Shown: piece after piece, positions 47,859 through 58,622 of the stretch | Position numbering within the stretch: position 1 is the first letter of the stretch | How the letters are laid out: every line of letters starts with the position of its first letter | Source of the DNA: Pezizomycotina sp. ARF18 | Taxonomy: Eukaryota > Ascomycota | NCBI GenBank assembly: GCA_002224055.1 | Contig: AZLU01000178.1 | Span: 1-64,000, forward strand | Length of the DNA: 64,000 bases | Direction of reading: 5' to 3' | Notes under the pieces: model-generated | Told to the model about the DNA's origin: nothing | The model's input: only the letters and a program-made list of their open reading frames with translations | The model's database searches: none | Position numbers and translations under genes: made by a program

Positions 47859-48165
47859 ATGCAACTTTCTATAATCTCTCCGTATTCTGCGCAGCCATGG
47901 CCCTCGCAGCGGGCATCCCGCAAGGCAAATTCAATTGGGGCGAGACGATGAAATATATCGAGAGTATGGGCTGGGGCGGTTTACCTCGAACGTGGTCGGC
48001 TGCCCCCAGGGCACCGCCGCCACTGGGGAATTCACAGGAGGCATGAAGCGGGACGTAAAAAGAGTATTTATTTTACAAAGAACAAAATGGACGAATCGAA
48101 ATCACGTTGATGACATCGTCTTACGTTGTGGCTACGGGTTAGAGAAAACAATGAATAAATGGTAG
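47859..48165 (+). pseudogene. small secreted protein E, broken
   Basis: ATG at 47859 ('MQLSI') with leader-like 'FCAAMALAAG'-type residues in an adjoining frame, then 'GIPQGKFNWGETMKYIESMG' and, in a further frame, 'RFTSNVVGCPQGTAATGEFT' 'GGMKRDVKRV'. Short secreted protein of about 90-100 residues. Similar size and place to copies A-D, but only the 'IPQG' after the leader hints at kinship. Broken at least twice. Confidence 0.4.
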
Positions 48166-48454
48166 CAACGGAAAAAAGAGAGCTTGAATAACCCTACAGT
48201 TCTGTACTGCCGGCGCGCACCTAGAAAGAAGAATAGCAGAAAATGAATTTAGAATTTTTCTCGACCTATGTCTCTAAACTAAACTTGATCATCAAAAAAA
48301 AAAAAAATAGAACTATGCAATTAAAAGAAATGTTTTACGTTTTGTAAACTCAAAGTCGTAGAAGTTTGCGCTAAGATCAACAACGCCTAGAAACAAATGC
48401 TGGAAATTTGGAAAGAGAGAAAATAGAAAGAAGTAACGTAGATCGACAATGGAA

Positions 48455-49777
48455 TCATTTCTTGCCGCTTGCAGCCCTACCCTTCCCAGCGGACTTCTTA
48501 CCCGTTCCCGTAGCCTGAGGAACGTCAGATGGAAACGCAGGCCCTGGTATACCCGCAAGCCTCCTGCTCCAACGTGGCTGTGATGGCCCCGCTACGCTGA
48601 CGGACCCCGAACCGACAGGCTGATTCACGGTACTGGTGGCAGTAGCCTTGGCTCTTTTTGCAGCTCCTCTATCTTCACTCCTAGCGGATTGCCCAACGGC
48701 GTCGCCTCCGGGAGCCGTTGAGGTAGTTACACGCTTGCGTTTACACAATCCAGTAGGTTGTGCTTCCGGTTCCGCTTCAGGGACAGGGGATGAAGCCAGA
48801 GATACCGTCCATTCGCAGTAATAATTCCTCCTGTCGGAATTTTTGGCGGAGAGCAAGGTTGTCGCCTCGAACAGAAGATCTATTTTGAGAAGATACCAGC
48901 TTTAGTGAAAAATTACAATTGGATCGGGAAGAGGAGAGATAATGAAAAAAAAAAAAAAAACTCCGACTCTTTACCTTCAATGCGGATATCTTCCGTCTGT
49001 TGAATGACCCATTGCGGCTCTTGGTGAAGGGTCGGAGATGACGGAGGTGTAGGAGGGACTGGTGGGGTTGTGGCAGTATGAGGTGATGGTGGAAGAGATT
49101 CGGTGACGATGTAAGGATACATCGATATCCTGTCGTGCCTGTTTTGCGGGTGGAAATTACGGCGTTAGAATTGACAGACACTGGATAATTAGAGAAAGGA
49201 CGGTAAAGAAAGAGAAGGGGCAGGATAGGAGGGGAGGGGAGCTTACTGAAATTCAAGAGTGCAAGCTTCACCGTATCCGGCTTCCTGCAGCATCTTCAAT
49301 CTCTCTCGACGTCGATGTCCAATTCCCCATTGCGTCGGCAACGCCTAACCAACCGATCAGGGTCGTAGGCGTTGGTGCCCCTTGCTCGAAGCAACCTCTA
49401 CGGACAGGTGCGGCTTCCCCTCGTCGTCGTAACAAAGACGGAACGGAAGGTGCGGCCAGCGTGCTCCGACATTCACAGGCTCGGGCACGTAAGGGAATGC
49501 GGTGTCTGCGTTCTCCTTACGCTGCTGCGCAAGGAAACCAACTTGTCGGAATTGGCGAACGGGCTCGTCACTCCATACTTGGTCTTGAGGATGTTGGACA
49601 CCTTGTTGAGGACGCCGTCGGCGGTGGTGTGCTTGTTTTTTGGGATTTTGATCCTGAGATCTTTTCGAAACGCTCTCGTGACTTTCTTCAACGGGGAGAA
49701 CTCCGTGTTCGGATGGTTGTTTGCGTTAAATAGTCGAAGTGGACACCGAGTTCTACTAATTTTGGGTTGAAGACCAT
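48455..49777 (-). pseudogene. RLFN/HPxAD-family member 3, nearly full length, interrupted
   Basis: Start ATG at 49777 ('MVFNPKLVELGVHFD'), then 'RLFNANNHPNTEFSPLKKVT' 'RAFRKDLRIKIPKNKHTTAD' 'GVLNKVSNILKTKYGVTSPF', 'ENADTAFPYVPEPVNVGARW' 'PHLPFRLCYDDEGKPHLSVE' 'VASSKG', 'RRNGELDIDVERLKMLQEAG'. Intron 1 (49139-49246) joins in phase to a Pro-rich exon ('YPYIVTESLPPSPHTATTPP'). Intron 2 (48900-48974; it contains an A17 run on the plus strand) leads to 'NLALRQKFRQEELLLRMDGI', then a Lys/Arg- and Ser/Ala-rich C-terminus with 'KRKRVTTSTAPGG' and 'RGAAKRAKAT', stop at 48455. Architecture: conserved alpha/beta N-domain, Pro-rich linker, helix, nuclear-type basic tail. About four frame changes. No known domain recognised. 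Confidence 0.6.
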
Positions 49778-49784
49778 TTTGGAC

Positions 49785-50622
49785 CGATGAGTTGGAGGAT
49801 TTTTGTTTATAGATACTAGTTTTAAAGAACTTGAAGGGAAAACCCAGAGGGAGGAGAAGACCGGGCGAATGAAAAAGATTGAGAAGATGCTTTAGAAGGG
49901 AGCGTTGACTAAAGCAGACCTGTTGTGAGGAAGATAATGGTGGTGTTAGCGTTAGAGAAGGATTGGAGTGATAGTTGGTTGTGGATAAAGTCTGGGAGGT
50001 TTTTGTTTAATTGATTGCTGAAAAGTGGTAAAAAAGGTGGACAGACAGCTTTTAATAGCATGGAACTTTCTAGCCTAATTATTTCACTTCAGCGAAAATA
50101 AAATAAAAATAAAAATAAAAATTGCAACATGAATACTTACTCCAACCCCGCCCCGCGGGCATACTCATACTCGATGACGACCGACTTCGCAGCTCGAACA
50201 CCCATCAAACAATCTCCACGGATGTGCGCATACTAACCACCCGGCGGATGTTTTTTTTGGATTGGATTTTTAAAAGGAGAGGAAGAGTAGATTGATTAAC
50301 GGTTTCTGGTTGCAGGAGTTTTGGAGGAGAGAGGAATTGGAAAATGTTTGTGGGGAAAAAAAAGGAATTGAACAATAAATAAAAATAAAAGAGAAGAAAA
50401 GAAAAAATAAACAAGAGAGCTGGGCGCGCATTGGCACTTTATATTTATTTTATAGTCCCCTACACCTAGTCCTAGTGTCCGTCCTTCTTAAAGGTTGTCT
50501 CTTTGCTTTCTATTTAATACAGATTTCTTTCGATCAGACCTTATTTGATTTCTTAATGTTTTTTACTTGGCTCTTTCACAATTTGCTCTTGAGATTGCTT
50601 GCGAAGCACCTCAAACGGCCTC

Positions 50623-50655
<33 letters not shown>

Positions 50656-51205
50656 TTGGAGCGCGTAGCGTGTCTTGCACGCTTTTATCAGTCGAGAAAA
50701 ACAAAAAAAAAGTAAGAGAAGGGGAAAGGTGGGAAAGAAGAAATGATAAAACATTAACGATATTAGGGCACACGGCGACTACTTTATTATGGAGTAGTAC
50801 TGGAGAAGAAACTTTATCCATGGTGGATAAAGATAAGACGGTATGATATGTATACACACTGAAGGGAAACTTTGCAGAGCCTTGGAGAATGGAAAAGAGA
50901 AGCCTGAACCTTTGAAAATAAATAATACTAAGGGGAGGAAAAAAGATAAATAATAATTAATAATAATTAATAATAATAGTAATGATAATAATATAATATA
51001 CTAGAGAGAAAGTAAATGAATTAGAATAAAGGTAGAGTAGGGAAATATATGTATATAAATAAACAATATGGGGAAAAGCACAATACCCAGAATAGCCAAG
51101 GTGGGTGGAACAGTAGAGAGAACCACTACACCAAAAAAATAAAAATAAAGTGCGCTATTCTTTCACTCCCCGGCAGCAGCAAAGCAGAAAACGCCCGAAA
51201 GAGGC
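49785..51205. other. intergenic with microsatellites
   Basis: (TTA)n at about 50624-50655 and TAATAAT-type repeats near 50945-51000. Otherwise AT-rich spacer between two divergently placed family members. Confidence 0.5.
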
Positions 51206-51209
51206 CGTC

Positions 51210-51626
51210 ATGTCGCAACGACTTGAGTTCCGTATTGCATGTCACATCTTACCCAACAACAACAAAGGTTCTTACGCGCCAAAATCTCCTCTTTTTTCAC
51301 GCACACTTCATCTTTCCGCGGCATCGTCATAGCGCTGGGCGACCGTTACCAGCGAAAACCTGGCCGAAGTGGAGGAGCACCTTTCCGCCGTGCTTCGCCA
51401 CCAAACTGGGATGGACGATGACTTTTTTCGAATCCCAAGTACTAGGTGTGCTGGGGCTGTTCCGTCTAATCCGAAGCCGAACGAACGAGCAGACAGCAAG
51501 GTTATCACCATAAAAATCAACCTCAAGGTGGCCCGTACGTCGACGTCCCTCCCCTTCGTTTACGACCTACCTGGGCACTACGGTTCTACGTATCTTCCGC
51601 CCACGCAGGAGGATATCAACGCTTAG
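51210..51626 (+). pseudogene. RLFN/HPxAD-family member 4, short, interrupted
   Basis: ATG at 51210: 'MSQRLEFRIACHILPNNNK' 'GSYAPK', matching 'MSKRLLNFRLFNAHNLPNQR' of member 2. A second frame gives 'ENLAEVEEHLSAVLRHQTGM' 'DDDFFRIPSTRC' (compare 'ADSVLQCISTELQRVTGM' in member 5) and 'ADSKVITIKINLKVARTSTS' 'LPFVYDLPGHYGSTYLPPTQ' 'EDINA', ending at 51626. One or two breaks. The basic C-terminal tail of members 3 and 5 is absent. Confidence 0.45.
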
Positions 51627-51629
51627 CTA

Positions 51630-52540
51630 ATCTGCGCTAAGCCGTCCCAAACTTCTCGTTGGATTTGAAAGCTGCATGGTGGGCTTGAAAAAGTTTGAAC
51701 ATGCTAGGCTTGCGGAAGAGAGGTTAGTAACCGTCACGTCCTTGCTTCCATCATCCATCCCTTTTCATTTTATTCCTTCCCTTTTGATTTATTCATTCCC
51801 TCTTCACGCCCCCTGTTGTATTGGAAGTTAAATGTCGGCCAGGAGTTTCATGAACGCTTGCATTTTAGCGAGCTCCTGCCGTCACGGTTCCCTGCCCGAA
51901 GAATAGGGCGAGGCCCCTCGCCATGAGACGTGACCTAGGACGACGATCAAGATTCAGCTCGTTTCCTGCGTCTAACAACGAAAAAAAAAAAAAAAAAAAC
52001 TTGGGCTTTGCCACGGTATACCAATTCTTTCCAATTGCCGGCACAGGACTAACGGCATCTCACCAATGGGGAATTGGGTTGGGATATTGATCTACAGAAC
52101 AGACTTCACTGAAGGAGACTAAAACACGGTCGATAGGACGAACCGGACGATGTTACATACTATAATGATACATTCATTCACCTTCTCGACGGCGGGTAGT
52201 CCATTTGCCGATGCTGAGACTCGAACCTCGGTGGATTCCAGTGACGCGGTCTTTTGTATCACGGAAATTGCAATTAGTTGGCTCCATTTAGTATTATGTT
52301 CGAGCCCTATTGCTATTATATGGTAACGAACGTTCTCGTTGGTACAAATGCAGGCAGGGATCTCGCTGCTCAACGGAAAAAAAAAAAGAAAAAAACATTC
52401 TAAGGTAATTCGAGGCACCCGGGGAAAAAAAAGACTAAAAGGAAAGGAGAAGCAACAGAGAACGAGAAAAACCAATGAGGTGGCGGGTAAAGGAAAAAAA
52501 AAAAAAGCCAGATAAAACAAATCAAAAAACCAAAAAAAAA
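51630..52540. other. intergenic, nothing recognised
   Basis: A18 run near 51981-51998 and several A9-A12 runs from 52378 to 52540. Two tRNA-like stretches (52199-52330) were examined and not accepted. Confidence 0.4.
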
Positions 52541-52541
52541 T

Positions 52542-53862
52542 TTAGAGAAACTCTAGGTCGAGGTCGAACGTCTGATGGATATCTTGGAGTATATGATCGA
52601 TGCGACTCATAAACCCGCAGTTGATAGATCCTCCGGTGGTACTGCCACCGCCAAAGCCCATACCAACGACCTTCCGATCGTGGAGGGATCATCTCTGTCG
52701 ATCCCAACCATCGCGGCTCCGGAATCGCCGGGGACATAAATTCCATCCAGTAGTGCCGCGGGAGTACGGCGTACTCGGAAATCGAGATTGGGACACCGAT
52801 GGCTATAGATAATACTTTCTACGCCGTTGGTGGTCCCGTCGTGCGCCCGTCGTGCGACCGCGTTTCTCTATCCTGCACCGGCGGTTACTTTGGCGGTACC
52901 TCTGAGGGAGACTTCACCCGCCATATTTTTTCCCGCCGAGAATCAAGGCATTCTATCAGCGCATAATCCACCCACCTATAGAGACCTTCCAACCGCCGCC
53001 GGCAGGCCGCGCCTCCGCTTCATTTTAGAGTACTTGGTGGTCGTGCCGAAGGCGATAGAGGCGCTTCGGTGTTCACTAGTTGAACCCATGTTTTCCTAAC
53101 TTCGTTGGGGATCGAAGGTGGTACCTCTGCACCGCTGCGCTCGGCTTTGTCTTTCGCCCTGCGCTTGGCTGCAACTGCGTCCACCCATACCGTCACCGCG
53201 TCCCCCAGTATAGATTCGTAGTCTTTCGTAGAGGGCTGAGTAATTGATTCTCCGGCCGGGCAGATTTCCATCAGCTCGTCGAGCTCCTCCTTGGAATACG
53301 TCTTTTCCGAATGTCAGGGAGGCCCCCCTTCGAGCTGGTCTCTCGTGCCCAGCAGTGGGCATTCGTGAGGGCGTAAACAGCGCTACCTGCGCGTTTGCTT
53401 TTGAGATAACAGCAAATGGTCGCCGTGCTGCCGATGCTCGTCGCGCCGATCCCTGAGCCGGGAAGCGGCGCGGGTAGTAATGAGGATTACCGGATAGTCG
53501 TCGCCGCGGTCGTAAAAGAGCATGTTAGGGTCCTCGAACTCCATCGCCTCACAGCCCAAGCCGTGCAGGTCGGACAGAAACCGCTTGAGGTTCGAACGGC
53601 GAGAGCGGGTTTGGAGGTAACGAACATCGTCGGCTTTCTGTCGTGCAGCAGGAGGTGGGCGGCGTAATCTGCGTTACCGCGTTCTCCTCGTGAATGTGCC
53701 TGATGATTTCATGCCGCAGGGATTTAAAAGCGGCACGGCAGCGTGACTGCGGGGAATATGATTGATGGGTAAGTCACCCGTATCTTCCATGGGGCCCGAG
53801 GGATTCTGCCCGGGTTGGGTAGGCTCGTTGGTGTCTGGCTGGCTTTCCATCTCGGCGAGCAT
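52542..53862 (-). pseudogene. trypsin-fold (PA clan) serine protease-like gene, interrupted
   Basis: Minus-strand pieces in order: 'EMESQPDTNEPTQPGQNPSG' (about 53850); 'RKPTMFVTSKPALAVRTSS'; 'FLSDLHGLGCEAMEFEDPNM' 'LFYDRGDDYPVILITTRAAS'; 'ALTNAHCWARETSS' (53340-53372), with the His-containing motif; 'ICPAGESITQPSTKDYESIL' 'GDAVTVWVDAVAAKRRAKDK'; 'KRGRTTGA' (about 52850); 'VPGDSGAAMVGIDRDDPSTI' with the GDSG nucleophile motif at 52718-52729; and 'VVGMGFGGGSTTGGSINCGF' 'MSRIDHILQDIHQTFDLDLE', stop at 52542-52544. The K.GRTTG then GDSG then LVGM..GG order is that of fungal trypsin-like proteins. No signal peptide is apparent, so an intracellular role is possible. Some six frame breaks; no product expected. 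It lies between family members 4 and 5. Confidence 0.65.
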
Positions 53863-53869
53863 ATCGGGA

Positions 53870-54820
53870 AGGGGCGGTGTCCAAATGGCCTAGGATTCTA
53901 CTGAGGACTTGATTCCGGAGGTGAGAGTGTTTTTAGCTGACGGAGGGCGTATTCCCGGGGGTCTAGTCGTAGATGTTGGGGGTTGATTTGCGGCTGGGAT
54001 TTTTTGGTATGAGGCTCAATTCCAAAGAGATATATTCGTGCAAGTGAGCTACACAAATAACCAAATATACACAGCTGGCACAAGATGTCAAAGGGATTCC
54101 TAGATAACTGCGTCAACTTTTTGATGAACTTACTAACCTCGAATTGAGATATAGCCTATTATGCTGTGAATATATAAAATTTTGGAACTGAATGCTACGA
54201 CAATTATGACGGCGATTATACGCCAATATTTATAATGGCTGGCATGTAACCTTTTGCACCGGAGGACACCAATATCTCAATCGATTGCATTATTTTACAT
54301 CTCCAGAAGCAATTTTTTGAGTTTTGCATTATTCAGTTACAAGCTCTTCGGGCTATTACGAGTCTTACGGCACGGTACTACTCGGTGGCACTTGTCTATC
54401 CCTCCTGGTTGCATTTGCAAGTATATATATAAAAAAATGTATCGTAATTTGTCTTATATATTATGAAACTATTACGATAAAACATATATCATAGATCACG
54501 TATACGCGCCGCGCTAGCACTACCTCCGTGGAGGAAGCGTATTTTTGTTCCATATTTAAGGGGGTTGGATCGAATATCACAAGGCAAGATTTCTCTACGG
54601 CTTAATATTCTTCATATTTTTTACTTTCACATACGATCCTTTCCTTTATCAAATATCTTTCTTTATTGATTATTGTTTTTTATCATTATTATGTTTTTTT
54701 TTTTTTTTTCGCTTTTATTTGTACATTAGACCTTCTAAATTTTACTCAATCCTTATTAATATTTATATATATAAAAGAAAAACAAAGACTATCGCGAGCA
54801 AAGAGTACCTTTCTCAGATT
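53870..54820. other. intergenic, AT-rich, nothing recognised
   Basis: Short frames only; T15 near 54696. Confidence 0.4.
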
Positions 54821-54828
54821 CACTTTCC

Positions 54829-54841
54829 TTTTTTTTTTTTT

Positions 54842-54872
<31 letters not shown>

Positions 54873-54936
54873 GGAGTGTTTTATTTTATTTTATTTTATT
54901 TTTATTTATTTATTTATTATTATTATTTATTTATTT

Positions 54937-54980
<44 letters not shown>

Positions 54981-55032
54981 TTTTATTTTTATTTATTTAT
55001 TTATTTATTTATTTATTATTTATTATTTATTT

Positions 55033-55076
<44 letters not shown>

Positions 55077-55096
55077 TCTATTTATTTATTTCACTT
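54829..55096. repeat. T23-G20 tract followed by (TTTA/TTTTA)n microsatellite
   Basis: T run 54829-54851, directly joined to a G run 54852-54871, then after 'TGGAGTGTT' about 215 bp of TTTA/TTTTA units. All three frames give Tyr/Leu/Phe/Ile low-complexity translations that are not genes. Confidence 0.95.
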
Positions 55097-55522
55097 CTTG
55101 GCATAATTTGCTGTATAAGAAATGTTTCCGCACAATCCACGAAACAAACAAGTCAAACCTCCAGCTACCAAATTTCACTACCCACGATCAAAAAAAAAAA
55201 AAAACTCTCTTTTTTTTTACCTCTTACGCACTCTTACTCCTCTTACAATCCACTACTTAAGTACTCAAAAACAGCTTCTTCTTATCCACAAGCATATCAA
55301 TCCTTTCTCTACCTTTTACACCTCAATTCTCTTTAGCGCTTTCTCAATTGACTTGTTCACTCTTCCTCTTTTTCGATTTTTATCTCACAAAGCTTCAAAG
55401 AAAATCGTACCTCCCTACGAAATCAAAAAAAAAAAAAAAAAAAAAAACGCACGAAACCCTCTATATAATAAAAGACAAAAACACTAACACGAAACATCAA
55501 CAAAAGGTCAACAAAAGTCAAA

Positions 55523-56771
55523 ATGAGTCTCTCATCATCCAAACCCTACGAATCCTCGTCTCCTACCAAACCTTCCTCCACAACCCGACCCGCACTACAT
55601 CGACACCCCGGCAACTTCATCTCCGAGAAATTCCACCGCGTAACCGTAAACCTCGACCGCGACCTCCACCCGGCCGCCGATTCCGTCCTGCAGTGCATCT
55701 CCACCGAGCTCCAACGCGTCACTGGCATGCCTTCCCCTTACGCTGATCCCCAGAACTAGGCGCTCTGGGGACAGTCCTACGCCCCCTACCCCGGACACGT
55801 CTGCCAGACGGTGAAGATGGGCTTGTGCAGCACCTGGCCGTTCGTGCCGCTCGTGTCTGCTAACGTCGAAGGTGGGGAGACGTGGATGATCTGTCAGATT
55901 TCGAGTAATTCTTGATACCGACCGCGGAGCAAGTTAAAGAGTGGCTCGTTAGCGTTGGAGTGTTGGATGGCAGTTGTGAAGATTGCGAGGGGAAGGTGGA
56001 GGAGTATAGAGCTGAGAGGGTGAAGGAGATTGAGTAAGTAATTATTCCTAGGATTTTTTTTTTTTCGAGGTGATTGGTTTGTTAATGAATAACGGTTTTT
56101 TTTTTTTTTTTTTTTTTTTGTGTCGGTTGTAGGTGGATGGATTATAACTGGAGGTTGGAGCAGGAGAATCGCCGCTGCGCCGCTGAGGACTTGGGCCAGG
56201 AAGACACCCCTCCGGAGACGTCAACGAGCGTACGGAGGAAGATCAGGATACCAATCGCTTCGTCGAAGCACTCGCCCTCAAAGAAGAGGAGCTTGAATTC
56301 CATCTCCCACAAGACTGGATCAAAGATAACGGTAAACCTTCCCTCTTTTTCCCACCCCATTCAACCTCTTCTCAATATATCAAACGTCCGTTTTGCTAAC
56401 CCTCACACCCACTCTTTCAACAAGGTCGTACTACCCCTCTCCCATCGCCAACACCACCCCATCCACGACCTCCCCGGGTACCTCCGGCACGCAAACACCA
56501 CTTCCCCATCCTCCCACGACACCAGCACAACCACCATTGAGGAAGGATCACACGTACCGATTGGCTGGACGACCTCCCAACCTCCCGTGGAAATCTACTA
56601 CTCCATCGCCAACTGCTACCTCCCGCAAGCGTAAATCCGACAACGACGACGACGACAACCGCCTCCCGCAAGAAGCGCAACGCCTCCGATAACTTCTCCC
56701 CTGAAGACGTCGAAATGACCCATACAATCAGCGCTGAAGTCTCGGAGGGAGAATTTGGGGATAGTTTTTAG
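55523..56771 (+). pseudogene. RLFN/HPxAD-family member 5, nearly full length, in-frame TAG and frame breaks
   Basis: ATG at 55523: 'MSLSSSKPYESSSPTKPSST', then 'HRVTVNLDRDLHPAADSVLQ' 'CISTELQRVTGMPSPYADPQ' 'N', a TAG at 55757-55759, and in the same frame 'ALWGQSYAPYPGHVCQTVKM' 'GLCSTWPFVPLVSANVEGGE' 'TWMICQISS'. A shifted frame holds 'TAEQVKEWLVSVGVLDGSCE' 'DCEGKVEEYRAERVKEIE'. Intron 1 (56034-56132, with a T20 run) joins in phase to 'WMDYNWRLEQENRRCAAEDL'; a shifted frame gives 'NRFVEALALKEEELEFHLPQ' 'DWIKDNG'. Intron 2 is 56332-56424 (GTAAAC, 'GCTAAC', AAG). The end is a Pro/Thr-rich, basic tail ('SRKRKSDNDDDDN', 'ASDNFSPEDVEMTH'), stop at 56769. Same order as member 3: conserved domain, CxxC helix, Pro-rich linker, nuclear-type tail. 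Confidence 0.6.
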
Positions 56772-56774
56772 CCA

Positions 56775-57211
56775 GGTCACCTCCGTCATTTCGACGTACG
56801 GTCCGGGAGACACTCCGGAGACCTGTGGGAGTTAAGAGCGTCGTTTTGGTGTTCAGGAAGACCATGCGAATGTCAGGGTTAAGGTTTACCCGCGGCAGGA
56901 TCCCAGCTACTTCTGGCCGTACGAGTAGGCTCTTTCATAAAGTTTACAGTGGAGAAGGATTCGGGGTGCAATTTGGATATTTTTCAACATTTTTCTTTAC
57001 TAAATCGCTTTATGAAAGGCAAGCGAGATCTTTTTTTTTTTTTGTTTTTTTTATATGATAAAATCTGGGAATAGATAGGAAGAAGGAAAGATTTTTTTTC
57101 TCGTGGCATTTTACTTACATCATGTTCCCTACATATCCCGGTCTTTTGTTTTAAACACACCATATTCTCTTATTTGTTTCCTACTTTTTCTTTTCGATTA
57201 CATACTTTCGA

Positions 57212-57247
<36 letters not shown>

Positions 57248-58615
57248 CTTAGCACTTCATCACATTCATTACTTTTATTTTTTTCTTTCTTAAATTACTG
57301 TTCTCCACTTCGTCGATTTTCCATCTTATATTTTACTGGTTCTTCCCGTCTTTGTGGGAAGTCTTGAAAGTTAACATTACGAAGTCATTTTGTTTTCCAA
57401 AGCTTGTTAGAAGACATCTGAACGAAATAAGAACAAAAAGCAAATCCCAACGCGCAACAAAAAAAACGACAGGAAATACTACCCACGCCCGCCACCACAC
57501 ACGACGCAGAAGACACTTCATCCCCGCTACCTACGCGCGACGACTCCTACCAACGCTACTAGAATTGTTAGCCGCCGCAACACCACCCACAAACGTTCTG
57601 GAAGCCCTACTTTGCTATCAGATCGCAGCAGCTCGAACCAAAAACCACGAACGTCAAAGACGACACATCCGCGCTTTTACCCACGAGAGAAAGGGAAATT
57701 TTCGCTGCAACGCTACTACCACACATTGAAGAAGCAGAAGATTAAAGAATTTAAAGTGAAGAAGATTACGTTTTGATGGGTTAAAAGATGTTAACGTAGG
57801 GTATGAGAGGATGGCTGTGGAGACTTGGAAGACCTCTGGTTGGACCGGCGCTTCGTGGATGCTCGTAAATTGTGGATATGGCGAAGTATAGAATGTACTG
57901 CGGATGTTTCGGGGAAGGAGAATATAAAGTCAAGAGAATTATTTTCAGGATGGAGGAATAGGATCCCGTTGCGTAGGTGTAGTGTCCTTACAGGCGTGCA
58001 CGCCTTTACTTTACATATTCTTAGCCTTTTAAGAAAGGAAAACGGAGTTTGTGGGAAGGAAGGGAGATTTTATGCAGACAGATAATGCGCTGCTTTCTTA
58101 TCGTTCGGCGATTTACTTCCATATCACGGCTAGCCAGCATTCATCGATGATCGCTTTATTATCATTCTTCTCCGTAAGATATAACTCTTCGGGGATTTCG
58201 AATCGACATGTTTAGATACTTTACATAGAGAAATACAACAAGCGGTTGCTTTATGCTTCTTTATATAGTGCTTGTGAATGTTTCCGACTCCGCAGGTATG
58301 CAAACTGGAGAAGCATAGGATAGAGAAACCGTAGGCGCGCTCAAGTACCTATTTATTTTGTTATGCACGACGACTACGCTGTTATCAAAATGTTAATAAA
58401 TTGAGAACCGGGCCGTTAAGCGATGATATCCGCTTTCTCTCAGCCGCCACAACCGCGGCCAGCAATTCGCCAGCCCAAGAGAGAAAAAAAAGAAAAAACA
58501 TCCAGATCCTTCAGCCCAACAACAACGCTTTCACATAGCTCAACTATCAAGTCCTTCGCGAAAAATATATATCACAACTTCAAATGAAAAAACAACCTAT
58601 CGCGACAGTTTATAA
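56775..58615 (+). other. spacer with T34 run and one unrecognised frame
   Basis: T run 57214-57247. Around 57425-57760 one plus frame has 'THDAEDTSSPLPTRDDSYQ' and, 40 codons later in the same frame, 'TNVKDDTSALLPTREREIFA' 'ATLLPHIEEAED', two similar blocks that might be an internal duplication in a decayed gene. A 125-codon basic frame (57352-57729) covers the same bases. No family recognised. Confidence 0.3.
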
Positions 58616-58622
58616 GAAAAGC

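Noticed and set aside
52190-52330. tRNA-like stretches (GAGGTTCGAGTCTC on minus; TAGTTGG and GTTCGAGCCC on plus)
   Set aside because: The T-arm pairs poorly, spacing is wrong, and no matching acceptor stem or anticodon arm could be folded by eye.
54666-55487. Overlapping 120-205 codon frames rich in Tyr-Leu-Phe-Ile
   Set aside because: They arise from the TTTA/TTTTA array and the T/G runs; there are no flanking coding signals.
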